Part shown: piece by piece, positions 9,938 through 21,270 of the stretch
How positions within the stretch are numbered: the stretch's first letter is position 1
Layout of the letters: each line of letters begins with the position of its first letter
DNA from: Argyresthia goedartella
Lineage: Eukaryota > Arthropoda > Insecta > Lepidoptera > Argyresthiidae
Direction: 5' to 3'
DNA length: 64,000 bases
Assembly: GCA_949825045.1 (NCBI GenBank)
Contig: OX463809.1
Span: 4,243,501-4,307,500, forward strand
Notes under the pieces: model-generated
Database searches by the model: none
Told to the model about the DNA's origin: nothing
What the model saw: the letters and a program-made list of their open reading frames with translations, nothing else
Position numbers and translations under genes: made by a program

Positions 9938-10434
9938 GTAAGTTGGCAAACGATTAATAAGGAGAACTGACAAATAAAGTTGTTCAGTTGAAACCGGTTT
10001 TAAAGTGAAAGTTTTTCAGTACGATGTCCCTAACAACCCCTTAAAATGTGACTATTGAGTACCCATTTATGTATATGAGATACTTAACAGTGGAGTTTTC
10101 TCGGATCTAACATTTTTGCCATGCGTATAAATAACTGTCTCTGCGAAACACGTATGCCAGTCTCCAAACAAAAATGTTAGTATTATTTTAAAGGAAACCC
10201 TTGATCGAATAAACCAGCATTATTGGTATTTTTTATCGAAATAGTTGAGGTTTTGTTTTGTTTGTGGCGTAGACTTAATAAATAACTTGCCTATTATTTT
10301 GTTGGAGCTTCTGTTTGCATGTGTTTCGATATTGCTATCACAAAATAACGAAATAGTAATAATTCGGAGTATAAAAGAGTTTCAAGGGTATCAAACTAAG
10401 AAAACCGTTTCGAGATAATTGTATTCTTTAATAA

Positions 10435-10648
10435 ATGGTGTTATTTCCGTCAAGAAATATTAAAGCAATACGGCATTTTCCGTAAAAACAGAATGTCCTT
10501 AATTGTATTGTTATTCTCGTCAAGAAATATTAAAACAATACGGCATTTTCCGTGAAAACAGAATTCCCTTCATTGTATTGTTATCCTCGTCAAGAAATAT
10601 TAAAGCAATACGGCATTTTCCGTAAACACAGAATGTCCTTCATTGTCC
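10435..10648. repeat. 70-bp tandem repeat, 3 copies
   Basis: Three direct copies with a period of 70 bp. Each carries 'gtcaagaaatattaaa' and 'caatacggcattttccgt'. Copies differ at a few positions. The repeat lies in the probable first intron of the innexin gene. Confidence 0.9.
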
Positions 10649-10761
10649 TCTACAGTGTAATTTGCTCAAATTTCCTTCGCCGTTAAATTGGCTGTCCTGT
10701 AAAACTTTCAAAAGTATTGTCAGTTTATAATTCAGTTGTCGGTCAGAATGTAAACAAATAT

Positions 10762-10812
<51 letters not shown>

Positions 10813-11394
10813 ATTTTATATAGTACTCAATTACTATAAAGTCTTAGTGAAATCCTAAGATTAGAATAAAGCAATAATACCTAGTGTGATAAACGGGTCA
10901 AGGTCCACTCAGGGATGAGAATAAACCGCGTAAAACCTATAACATTTCGGTAGCAGTCATCCAGTACTTTCTATAGTTTTACATTTACATTGATATTATT
11001 TGGGTCCTGTGCTAAATATACATAGGTAATGTAAAAAAAATATATTAGCCCATCGTTTTATATTAAAGAGTTATTAGAGAGAGAATATTTTTGATCGTCT
11101 TTTGCCCAATTTTCTGTTTTTTTTTGTTGTTATGAATTTTAATGATATGCGAGTTATATTGATATTTTCGTTGAGAAACAACCAATTGCGAGTAACGTTT
11201 CAAACATTTTGATCACGTTACGTCACTCATAGATGTTATTTAAATATTATTTAAAAAAGTGTTATTGCGAAATGCCGTTTATAATCTTACCGTCTGAATA
11301 ATACTTCACCTGAAATAACTGTTGAAGAGGGAGCTACATAACACATTTTGTATGTTTCTCTTTAATACATAGTAAACAATAGCAAAAAACTCAC
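10649..11394 (-). other. Presumed innexin intron, with a (TA)23 run
   Basis: This lies directly downstream of the innexin donor on the minus strand. It is very AT-rich, with a dinucleotide (AT)n run at 10764-10809. No second innexin exon was recognised between here and position 1. Confidence 0.5.
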
Positions 11395-11766
11395 CTGAAA
11401 AAATAGGCAAAAGCACACCCATTGGTAGTACTTATATATCTTCCTGTCGCTCATATCTTCCTTCCCCTTCTCCCGGCTGTTCCCGATCCCAGGGTAAGGA
11501 ACCTCAACCCCCACCTTCTTGTTGAAGAAACTCTTCAGTGTGTAAGTGGAATGTATCCAGCAGTACGTATTCAGCACGTCTTCGGGAATGTCCTTCGTGT
11601 GAATGCAGTCGATGGGGTTCCCCACGTATTGCCGCGTGGTCACTATCAGGCTGAACGCGATGAGCAGGATCACGGTTATAGAGTAATGTAGCCGGAAGAC
11701 AGGCGAGTCAATGTGCACATAGTTCACCTTTATCAGATTCTTTAAACCGCGGAAGACGTCTAACAT
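11395..11766 (-). CDS. shakB: Innexin shaking-B, first coding exon (partial gene)
   Basis: Innexins form invertebrate gap-junction channels in the plasma membrane; shaking-B members make electrical synapses. The exon encodes 124 residues from ATG (A at -3) to FFQ, then a donor CAG|GTGAGT (donor starts 11394) in phase 0. Visible features are a cytoplasmic N-terminus [11 protein letters not shown], a first transmembrane segment at about residues 25-45 running into [12 protein letters not shown], extracellular-loop cysteines at 54 and 69, and the innexin signature YYQWV at 113-117 starting TM2. [10 protein letters not shown] and [15 protein letters not shown] are far closer to shaking-B than to other innexins I know. 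Innexins are about 360-400 residues, so two thirds of the protein is outside this exon. The remaining exons were not found at lower coordinates. Confidence 0.93.
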
Positions 11767-12115
11767 TGTAAGCGTCGCGCGTCTCGTGCATTGGTTGCGT
11801 TTATCATAGTTTTTGGTTTGTAGTTAGACACTAGTTTTCTTTCGTTGGAGCACCGTTTCGTTATTGCTTACAGTTCGATGAGAAGGCACTTTGGTTTGGG
11901 TCGCTACTTTGGCAGTGTTAGGTTTGTTCCCGCGATCGACATTTTAGTTTATTGCGGTCGTTGGTGTATCTTTTTTGGTATTTTTATGAATTTCAGCAGC
12001 GATATTGCTTGTGTCATGTTTTCTTCGTTTCATTGTTGCCGGCACTCGCGCTCGCGACATTTATCGGGTGACATTTCTCGTCATTCTGTTGATTCGTGTT
12101 GATTTAATGGTCGGA
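11767..12115 (-). promoter_or_regulatory. Probable 5' UTR/promoter region of the innexin
   Basis: This segment just upstream of the start codon is richer in CpG (for example gtcgcgcgtctcg, cactcgcgctcgcg) than surrounding DNA. It has no splice acceptor immediately before the ATG, so the ATG exon probably extends into a 5' UTR here. A plus-strand frame at 11845-12102 has no known similarity. Confidence 0.4.
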
Positions 12116-13260
12116 ATCATCGAACTAAATGAATAAAAATATGAAAGCAGCAGTCATCATAAATTGTAGCCTTATCATGAAATTCTGACATATAGGAATT
12201 TCAACGCATTTGAAAAAAATACTAATCACAACACGTTTATTTGACACGAGCTGTTTTTTTTATTACTTGTTTTATGCGATGTTCTGATTGGTCCTTTTTA
12301 GAAAAGCCATTGAAATTCCTAGATCTCTGAACTATATGATAAGTCCACTGATCGAAACCAGAGCCAACGCAGGTATTTATATAAATATTTATCTACATAA
12401 ATGCGTACAATCAATTACCCTACAAGCACTAAAGTTATCGAAAAATCTAGCTTTTATTAGAGTCTCTAAAACATCTAGAGGTCACACACCGTCGTGTATT
12501 ATTAAATAAAAAAACTGACAGGTCAATGTCATAACTTTACGTCCGATTTAATATAACACACGATCGCTTAATTTACGACACTGTTCGAAGTGTGTTACTG
12601 TGGAGATTTATCAAAATTAAACATAGGCCGGAAACGCTTAGTTCGCTACTAATGATGCGTTATATTTACGACTTGACTCTTCAAAGGGCATACGTGATTT
12701 AAAGTTGAAATAAACAGTGAGAAAAACAAACGTCGTTTAGTTAAACAGAGGTTTACAATCGTCGACAAATCTACGAGCATTGTTACTTTAATATATGAAG
12801 AATACTTGATTAAAATAATTTATTTGTATGGTGCATTGGATCTCAATATATCTGCAATGCTCAAAAAATTGTGACTAGCATAATAAATGCAATACTGGTT
12901 CAAATCTGTTTTAGTTACGGTTCAAATCTGGACGTAAATATAATAAATAACCCTACCCCGTGATTTTTCCATAATTTTTTAAACCGGCAGAGAAAAATGT
13001 GGAGGTACTAATTAGCTCAAAGAATTAAGCATTGCGGTAGTGATAAGGAGCCACTATGCATTGGGTCACCTCTAGTGGCCAGGCCTTCCACTGAATTGGA
13101 CTTTATTTTAAAATATTCAGCTGAAAAACTACGTGCCGGCCAACTACAATTATTTCTACTCTGCTGTATGTCCAAATTGCTACCCGAGCAATGGGAATGG
13201 ATTCGGTGACATTTTTGGCAGAACATTGCCTGAATATTCGCCACTTGTTCTGACTCACGC
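12116..13260. other. No feature recognised
   Basis: AT-rich unique DNA upstream of the innexin exon. No gene or repeat is supported. Confidence 0.35.
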
Positions 13261-13299
13261 TTAAGCCGTTTCAGGAAACTCGGGTGTTAATTTTAAACT

Positions 13300-13520
13300 A
13301 GATTTATTCGCCAAGCCCCCGAGCCCTCCCGCGAAATGCAGAGTCCGGTGGACGAGTCCGAAATAAAACCCCTGCACGTTACTCACCGCAGGAAGCTGAC
13401 GAAACTGAGAAATACTTGCGGTGCTGACGGCCCGACAGCGAAGATTATGCCGTGTCTTGTTTAGTGTTATTAATTAACGGTTGTTGTAAATAGTTCGGGA
13501 CAGCGCGACATAAACCCGGG
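13300..13520 (-). promoter_or_regulatory. CpG-rich segment with a minus-strand donor
   Basis: A GC-rich island. On the minus strand CTGCG|GTGAGTAAC (exon end 13387) is a good splice donor, and TCTCAGTTTCG (about 13400-13410) resembles an insect initiator. It could be a non-coding first exon of the innexin gene about 1.6 kb downstream on the same strand. No acceptor was confidently placed. Confidence 0.25.
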
Positions 13521-14281
13521 TGCATTTTGTAAGTGAAAAATTGACTTTACAGATAAGTTTCGTGCACGTTTAGTTCGTTTATAAATAGGCCACTTCGGAG
13601 ATTCTCTGATTGATGATCGATAGTTAATTCTGCTGGTTAGTTTTGGAAGTGTGATATTTTAGTGGTGGAAAATGAGGATTGTCACACGTAATACTGAACT
13701 GGTAACATACAAACTCATGCATGTACACTTCTTGTCCATATGATATGATCGAATCATTCGAGTGTTTTGTATGATTACGTAAAACGTAAAACTCATACTT
13801 ATCTTCGTAGGTATTGAAAACTGAACTATGAATCTACTATCTATGTATACATGAGTGCAACAGAACCGAGACTGTAAAAGCACCACACATTGACACAATT
13901 TTGGAACGGAACCGGTTCTGAAAAATAAGTCAATGCATCTATTTCGGGCGTCGAAAGTTCATGCTCTAACCGTACCCTAGACGACCGTAGGTATATACAT
14001 ACTATACATATACTAGATAGTTTAGTACATGTATCTAGGTACTTAGTATAGTGTTGGAGGTATAAATAGAGTTCTTAAGACGCGACCCGGCACGATCAAT
14101 GCATCGCAAATGGATGCACTAGTGACTCATTAGTTCATCTGGGTGCGGTCGCGCTGTTGAAATCTGAATCCAGTGGGTTGCGTTCTGAAATTTACTGTAT
14201 TTTGGGAATATATTTTGATGTTTAATTATCACTAAATTGTGTGTAAGAGCAAAGAGATAGACAGAGTGTTTATGTCGCAAC
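13521..14281. other. No feature recognised
   Basis: No protein or repeat similarity found. Confidence 0.3.
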
Positions 14282-14842
14282 CATGAAATAGTCAACCATG
14301 GTTGAATTAGATCTTTCATTGAACGAATAAATATTTTATGGCAAAACATTGCGGTAGCTGAGGTGAAGACTAAAGGGGCGAGAGCAGCGAAGCTCCCGAA
14401 CAGTCTTCGTGTTAGTTTGACATGTCTAACACAAACAACACCACGTAGTACTGAATACAAATACTTTTTAAAAGACATGTTGTCTTGCACTTTGCGAAAA
14501 AAATCTTAACTGAAGCTCGATTAAAAATATGTATAAAGCACCCTTTGTGTACAAAATTAATGACTTTTTGCCAGAAACCGACATCTGGCATTAAACCAGT
14601 TCATTGCACTCTATACATTATGCACTAATAATTAGGCAGCTACCTAATGTTTTATTATGCTTGCTTGATAATGTTATGACGTTCATTAAGTCTAAATTTT
14701 TGTGCTATTATGAATAAAAATCTTTGAACTTAAACTTGAACTTAAAATCCAACCCTTTCTGATAATTTCATGAAATAATTGACTGTATCTTGAAATGGTT
14801 TCCATTTCATGAAATAAACAATCCATGGTTGGCTATTTCATG
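14282..14842 (+). mobile_element. Shared-core MITE, group C (third terminus type)
   Basis: CATGAAATAGTCAACCATGG at 14282-14301 is inverted with one mismatch at 14823-14842. Extra 'catgaaat' motifs lie inside the right end. Between them, at about 14350-14430, is the shared core: 'gcggtagctgaggtgaagac' ... 'gtcttcgtgttagtttgaca'. The inner stem keeps pairing although its bases differ from groups A and B (gaagact pairs with agtcttc). No clear target duplication was found, so the outer limits are approximate. Confidence 0.6.
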
Positions 14843-15041
14843 AGATGATCAAATTCTGCGATACTGCATAGAACGAACATAAACATTCGTTAGTTTATAA
14901 CAACTAATATCAATAGGTAGACTGCAATTATTATTTAGTAAAATGTCGTCTCTTTCCATCGATTAATAAATGCAATAACTCATACAATGGCCTACATAAC
15001 ATAATCAAAAGGCCGCAGAATAAGAATTCGTAATTCATAAC

Positions 15042-15850
15042 TCTTTATTGAGCACAGTTATTAAAAAGATACATTAAGAGAAATCATATGTACAAAGGCG
15101 AGCTTATCTCTCAAAAGAGTTTTCTTCCAGCAAACCAAGGCATGGCAGGAAAATGTATCAAGAAAGGGTAGGCAGTGCACAATATCTAAACAATAATAAA
15201 ATACATATAAGTAAATTAAATATCTATAAAATACGGTAAATAAAATACATACTTTTATATACCAAACTACTAAATAGGTACCCAATACATACATAAAGCT
15301 GTACATATAGATTACATATAATAATGATTTATATACTTCAACTATCACACAAGAGAGAGGAAGTGCTTTTTTGCTCGGTTTTTAAAAGCAAAAAGAGTGG
15401 TACTGTCTCTTATGGCAGGTTTCACAATCGGACCGCCTGCAACCTGAAGGAGTGCTCATATGCGTAGGTTTTATGCCTTGTAGTGGCTAAGAGAGAGACC
15501 GTGTGAGATCTCCGTTGTCGATCTCCAGAAAAGAGATACTCAATGCAGTCTCGAAGGTAGCTGGGGTAGCGCGGATTTTTCAACATATTGAAATGATAAG
15601 AAATAATATCTCGGCGACGACGAATCGGAAGCCACCCCAAATATTGAAGTGAATTTTGCTGTTCCATTTCAGTCCCTTTCTGGGTGTGCTCCATTTCTGA
15701 ACGCAGCTCAATGAGGAGACTGGAATGGAAAGCCAACGACTCCTTGCGGATCGGGTATCTTTAGTTGCACATGAAGGACTTTTTGTCGCCCAACAGTTGC
15801 ACGTTCTGAATCTCTACTTCGTATTTGTAGTGTGTGACTAGTCTAAGCAA
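15042..15850 (-). pseudogene. LINE family Y, C-terminus and 3' UTR
   Basis: The minus frame at 15736-15422 carries QQNSLQYLGWLPIRRRRDI and SFRLQAVRL, the end of a LINE RT protein (YLGWLPI...RRR then QAIRLWN in the family). The 3' UTR follows, with 'aaactcttttgagagataag', 'ctcgcctttgtacata' and a short A-rich end near 15050. Other tails of this family are at 25055-25215, 35955-36165 and 49245-49505. The coding part is 5' truncated. Confidence 0.7.
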
Positions 15851-15989
15851 CATAATGGTCTAATCAATCTAGCAATATTTTGGTTAATTTGGCCAGACAC
15901 GTGTTTATTTATTAGGTAGGTAAGTTTATTTATTACGTTATTTTGATAGTCAGCTGCGTTCCCAGACAATATAGTAGCTGCCCAACTCA

Positions 15990-16190
15990 GGTGGGATTGC
16001 TCGAATGTAGCCTAATCTGTAAGTCTGTGCGCCAGGAGAAGAGAATGCGTAGCCGACCCAGGAAGAGATCGAGTGATGATTTGGGACCTTTGGACAAGAA
16101 CTAGAGAGAAACCCCTAAGGGACGGACAAAGTGGAAGAGAGGGAGCCTTTGCCCAGTTGTGAACCATTATGGGCTCATAATGACTATGAA
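15990..16190 (+). pseudogene. RTE-type LINE C-terminal fragment
   Basis: The plus strand preserves a degraded RTE end. 'aaagtggaagagagggagcc' and 'tttgcccagttgtgaacc' correspond to the usual KW...RGEAFCPV...W region, then 'tatgggctcataatgactat' and the tail. Confidence 0.5.
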
Positions 16191-16535
16191 TGAATTTGTC
16201 AATTTTTTTGCTATGCCAATGGGTAACCTCCCGGTCACGTGTGGAACTGCTGGCCGAACCTGAACGCAAACCTATACCTCTACCAGCTCGTATGGAAAAA
16301 CGCGTGGCGTTATTTATGTACCCAATATATATTTTCATTCATCTTCAAACTGAGATATTCCTGAAGCCAGTTTAATATTTTATAGCTTCAGGCAGATAAT
16401 GTAAAAGAAATAAATCTGCGTCACTTTTCTTGTTGAGCGACTATGAAAAGTTATAGAAACAAATGAATCAATCAAATCTCTTTGTAATATGACGTTTATG
16501 ATGACGATGTTTGCGAGCTGATTATACGTTATCCC

Positions 16536-16712
16536 CTTTGTGGCTCTAAGGTTGTGGCACTGCCTACCATGCGAGAGGTCCCGGGTTCGATCCCCGGCTG
16601 GGCATAAAAGAAAAAAACAGGTTTTGGATGTTTATAAGTGTGTGATGTCGATGTTTCTGGTTCCCACGACATAGGGTATCCTAGTGTGAGGTCAGAAGCA
16701 ATGTATGTTTCG
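16536..16712 (+). mobile_element. SINE S1 (tRNA-Ala-like)
   Basis: The head contains 'accatgcgagaggtcccggg' with B box GGTTCGATCCC, like the anticodon arm and T-arm of tRNA-Ala. The body has 'aaaaaaacaggttttggatg', 'gatgtcgatgtttctggt' and the tail 'tatcctagtgtgaggtcaga'. Confidence 0.85.
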
Positions 16713-16919
16713 TTATTTACTGGAGCAACCTACTAATCTGGAGCTACCAATGTGCTTCTATTAGCCCGTCTGCGAGAACCCCTATATTTTTATTTTGTAC
16801 AACGAATGGCCACATTGGCATTTTTATGACTGGTGTAAAAATACTCCTCTTGTATCGTTAGATTTTCATTCACAGATAAACTTTAATCTTCTTCGGGTAT
16901 TTGAATCTTTAACTAAATG

Positions 16920-16985
16920 AATTTAAAGGAGAGCCCTGTACCCAGCAGTGGGTGACTGTGGGCTGATTGATGATGACGATGATGA
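16920..16985 (+). repeat. RTE-type LINE 3' tail
   Basis: 'gagagccctgtacccagcag' and 'tgggtgactgtgggctga' followed by (TGATGA)-like repeats form the terminal end of a lepidopteran RTE element. No coding part remains. Confidence 0.55.
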
Positions 16986-18811
16986 AGCAGTGCTTATCTA
17001 AAAATCATAGGGCCCAATAAATAACAGGTGACTCTACCAATGATTCTAACGATTTCATAAAAATAACTCATTTTAAATGTGACAAATTAGACTTGCCTAC
17101 TTTACCTACAACAGTAAAATCGAAAATTTTACAAAGCCGTTTTGTGAATGAATAATAGAGTATAATTGGACTCTGTGTCAATCTGTGCCAGTGCCAAGTA
17201 TTTTCTCATTTAGACGTCCGAGCTAAATAGTGAAGATTCAGTAATAGTCATAATAATTCACAATTTATTATTATATTATTTATCTTCTTTTCGGAATCCC
17301 TCTTTGCGAAGAGTCGATCTCATTAAAGTTTGGATTTCAGAGGAATACTTTTATACCATCATCATGCATTTAATTTCTCATTCGATCAATATTCTGATCG
17401 TATTTTTACCACGTCGATTTACTAAATGGAAACATGAAAATCAGTGTTCACAGTCAGCTGCAGTGAGTAAACAAAACCTTAGCCAAGTTCTGAATCACAA
17501 CTCATTCATACATATCCCCGGAAAGCATCAATTGAAATCTACTGAAAAACAGAAAAAAACAACGATTATAACGACAGCCAATATTTAAATTTCAGAAACT
17601 CTCCCTCCGTCCTTACATTCCACGTTTCTCTACTTTGGTATGCCTGCTGCTATGCGTCTACCACCCAACATGGGAAACAACTTGGTATATTTGTTTGTTC
17701 TACCTCCCATAATCTGCTTCAAGACAGATTAGAGTGGCCCTGCCGTATGCTAAGTATGTGGTAGTCGATCGATTGTCTCACATACATACCCACCGGCTAC
17801 AAGTCAAGATGCACTACTAGGGGCTCGCTGGAGGAATTACAGGCGAAACAGGCGGGAAAGCACGTAAACTGTCTTGTAAAATTTTAATGCCACTGAGGAT
17901 AATAAAATGTACAGGCGTCCGGGGGCGCGATGGGACCGCAATTTATCGTTTGGACGAGTACTGACCGCGCCCGGCTTTGCCTGGCTTAGTTTGAGTAACA
18001 CTACTCGTGGGCACAACTGTTCCTCTGCCACTACATGTGAAAAAGCGTGTTTTTTTGTTTAATCGATATATTCTAAGCTTTTTTCCCTGTAGCCTCACAT
18101 ATCTATCTACTCCACATTTAGGCAGATTCAAAATTCACATTCAGGAGTGTAAAAACGGTTAATGTCAGTTAAAAGTTGCTAGTTTATCGCTTGAGCTATA
18201 AGCCGAGTATCTATATCATCTCTTAAAACATGAACGAGACAATATTAAGCTGTATATACCTATATGATATACAACTCAAGAATAATCTACCTGGCGTTAA
18301 GAGATCCAGGTCTTTTATGCGGATGTAAAGCCTGAATTTTTGTCATCTGCATACTAGAGTGGTACTGCTGGAGATATTTACTTTCCAGGCGTTGCGACAA
18401 ATAAAATTACTAGCTTCCTGCATACAATTACCTGCCTACCTACACCCGAACAGAATGGCTCATCTACCTGCACATATTGGAGAGCAACCGCAGCGTTTCC
18501 CATATTCCTTTCAGGCTTACACTAGATTTTCCCTCCATAGAGTTACTTCCTGAAATAAATGACAGCACTTATTTGATGGATGTCTACAGTACCCCTGCCT
18601 TGCAAAGGAGTCTCGAATCATTGCAACAAAGACATAAATCTGCTCGGCCACCTTATCTGGCAAAAGATGAAACGCTATGCGTTGTTCCAATGCGAGTATG
18701 GATTTATCGACTGATATCTGAGTAATTTTCATCTTAAGCACATTAAAGAAATAAAAAGTAAAAAGTATCCTGCTAAAATCCATTTTTAATTTCGCTGCAA
18801 AAATAAAAAGT
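16986..18811. other. No feature recognised
   Basis: Mixed composition. Short frames at 17304-17588 and 18477-18783 show no protein features. Positions 17880-18020 are slightly GC-richer, without further support for a gene. Confidence 0.3.
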
Positions 18812-19467
18812 GGCCAAGTGCGAGTCGGACTCGCCTATGAAGGGTTCCGTTGTAGCAAGTGATTATGTGATTGGATGTTTGTGTTGTAACTTTGTTTTTT
18901 ACTGTGTTTGTAAGAATGACAAAGTTATCTTTGCGGTTTTTAATAAATGTTTTATATCTTAAAAACTGATTATTTTATTTTGTTGAAATAAATTTTCGAT
19001 GATAGTGTGTATTACGATACACAGCATATATTTTTATAGATTGTTCACTTTCTTACTTTAAAAGTTAGAGGCAGGGGTCACATTTTTCCACTTTAGTGGG
19101 GTCTGTTTATTTAACAATTTACTTTGAGGAAAAATGGTTTCAGGAACCTCAACGGCATATTCAAAGACAACTCCACACGTATTCAAAAAATATTTTTTGG
19201 TTTCAGTTCCATGTATATCTGTACATTTTTTAAATTATACCCTTTAATTATTTAATTTTTTCAATTTTTGTATAAAATCGTAAAGCGGTTCACAGAATAC
19301 ATCTACATACCAAGTTTCAATTGTGTAGTCCTAATAGTTTCTGCATAAAGTTGCTGTGTCTTACGGACGGATGGACATGCATAAAATTGCTGTGACATAC
19401 GGACGGACGGACAGACAGACTTGACGAAACTATAAGGGTTCTTTGTTCCTCTACGGTACCCTAAAAA
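18812..19467 (+). mobile_element. Lepidopteran interspersed repeat R (long variant)
   Basis: It starts GGCCAAGTGCGAGTCGGACT, whose GCGAGTC-G-GACTCGC is a perfect palindrome, followed by 'gaagggttccgt'. It ends 'ctctacggtaccctaaaaa', so AGGGTTCCGT/ACGGTACCCT forms a subterminal inverted pair. No reading frame. The middle carries (gacggacg) repeats. Other copies end at 20197, 30247, 35145 and 47168. Confidence 0.75.
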
Positions 19468-19559
19468 GGCAGACATACGGCTATGTGACCGCATCGAATA
19501 CCGAAATCAGACGCCGAACCGAGGTATGACGTCGGTAAGCGGATTACACGACTCAACGG

Positions 19560-19700
19560 ACACTTGGCAAGGCGGGAAAACGGCAGATGGACCTGATCGG
19601 TAGCCGAGAGGAGGCCAAGAGGAAGCCAAAGATCAGTCGGCAGACCACCTGCCAGATGGTGTGATGACGGTAGGTAATGAGGGTAGAAGGAAAACAATTG
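19560..19700 (+). pseudogene. RTE-like LINE fragment
   Basis: One plus frame reads RGSQRSVGRPPARWCDD, matching the RGRP..RW.DDI motif near the end of RTE-type LINE proteins. It is short, frame-broken and sandwiched between two copies of repeat R. Confidence 0.45.
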
Positions 19701-19734
19701 ATTTCTCTAGGATCAGGGTCCTGTCCCTATGTCA

Positions 19735-20197
19735 ATAGGACCAATGGGAAAGTAAACCCTTTCAAACAAAAAAATATGTTTCCAAATCGGTCTATCCGTC
19801 TTGGAGAAATCGCTGAACATACATAAAAGAAACGGCCAGCGTACAATGGTAGGGATGGTGTGGAGTGAATAGTTTGGATTTTACATATAAAAATGTTGCT
19901 TACAAAGTTATTGGTGCGGCTACTTTCACACTCCATGTACGTAGCCAGGTGCATTCATAAGTTTGTGTGTGGTATTGAAATAATTGTTGTATGAAAGCCC
20001 CCTTAAATATTTATTTTATTCTGTTTTTTAGTATTTGTTGTTGCATCTGCAAATACATCATCTGGGAAAATTTCAACTGACTAGCTATCACGGGTCATGA
20101 GATACAGCCTGGTAACAGACGGACAGACAGACAGACGGACAGCGGAGTCTTAGTAATAGGGTCCCGTTTTTACCCTTTGGGTACGGAACCCTAAAAA
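19735..20197 (+). mobile_element. Interspersed repeat R (5' truncated)
   Basis: It contains 'atggtagggatggtgtggag', 'gagatacagcctggtaacag', (gacagac)n and 'gggtacggaaccctaaaaa' at the end. The 5' palindromic end is missing. Confidence 0.75.
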
Positions 20198-20741
20198 GGT
20201 AAAATATCCCGACGGATTAAGAACCCCCTCATTTGTTGAACATCGTAGCACACATATTTTTTCTCGTATTGAAAACACTGTGGATGTTGCGAACATGACG
20301 ACTTGGAGGTTCGTGCCTGAATTTAGATGATATTTTACTCAGAATGTAGTTAAATGTTGTCACGGACTCCTAATTGTTCGTCGAACAAAATGAAAAACCA
20401 TTTCTCTCTACGTTTTATTCGCTGTACACATATCTTGTATTTAACATGTACCATCTCACAGCACTTTCTAGTAAAAACACCATAAACTTCATCCATGGCG
20501 ACACCTGCAAGCACTCGTCTAAACGCTCAAAAGCTCACGCTGCAGTGCGTCCACAACCGCCTAGTCAGTCGCGCTCGCAGCGGCTTCTAGTCACTCATTC
20601 ACTGTGGACGCGGCCTATGTCCATGAAAAAGTGACAGTTGTTTTTGTGCGACGAATTAGGGGATAGACTTTAGTGGGGCTAGACTTTGGACCGTGCTTGT
20701 AGAATGATTAATGTAGCGAGATCATACTGCATTGGTGTGTG
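20198..20741. other. Unassigned; local inverted GC-rich tract
   Basis: At 20538-20625, 'gcgtccacaac' and 'ctgtggacgc' form an imperfect inverted pair around CpG-rich DNA and may mark a small DNA-transposon relic. Nothing else is recognised. Confidence 0.3.
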
Positions 20742-20990
20742 TGGACCCGAATGGCCGAGTCGGCAGTGACCCTGCCTACGAAGCCAAGGGTCCGGGTTCG
20801 AGTCCCGGTGGGGGCAAATAATTGTTTGGTGAGATCGGATGTTTGTACCCTAGTCATGGTTGTTTATCTATCTAAGTATAATATTTATCTATATAAGTAT
20901 GTGTGTCGTTGTCTAGTACCCAAGATACAGGGAATCCTAGTTTGGGGCTAGATCAATGTATGGTAGTAGTGTCCAAGGTATTATTATTAT
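20742..20990 (+). mobile_element. SINE S2, full length
   Basis: Box A TGGCCGAGTCGG (about 20753-20764) and B box GGTTCGAGTCC lie in the tRNA-like head. The body has 'tgtttgtaccctagtcatgg', a tetranucleotide-rich middle, 'cagggaatcctagtttgggg' and a (TTA)n end. Confidence 0.92.
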
Positions 20991-21212
20991 AATTAAATCG
21001 GAACATACAGGGCCTGTCTCAAAACCGAGTTATTCAGCTTTTCCTCTAAATTGTTTGTTTGAACGATAAGTATTATTTTCCCTATTCCTCGTATGAGGAG
21101 TAAGAATGTCCGGTCGATGACTGACTCTACAACGTATGGGGTTATTCGTGACTCAATCCGAAGAATAGACTGGTGAGTAACTACAAACACATCGGCAGAA
21201 TGCAGAGTGATC

Positions 21213-21270
21213 CGCGGCGATGGTCTAGCCCCCGTCGCGAAAATGGGAGTATTGAAGGTTCTCTATTGCC
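21213..21270 (+). repeat. SINE S3 3' fragment
   Basis: 'cgcggcgatggtctagccc' and 'cgcgaaaatgggagtattga' match the S3 body. The head is absent. Confidence 0.55.

Noticed and set aside
14119..14490. 123-codon minus frame
   Set aside because: It crosses the MITE terminus and core and has no domain.
20742..20815. tRNA gene
   Set aside because: It has A and B boxes but is the head of an S2 SINE repeated many times and lacks proper acceptor pairing.
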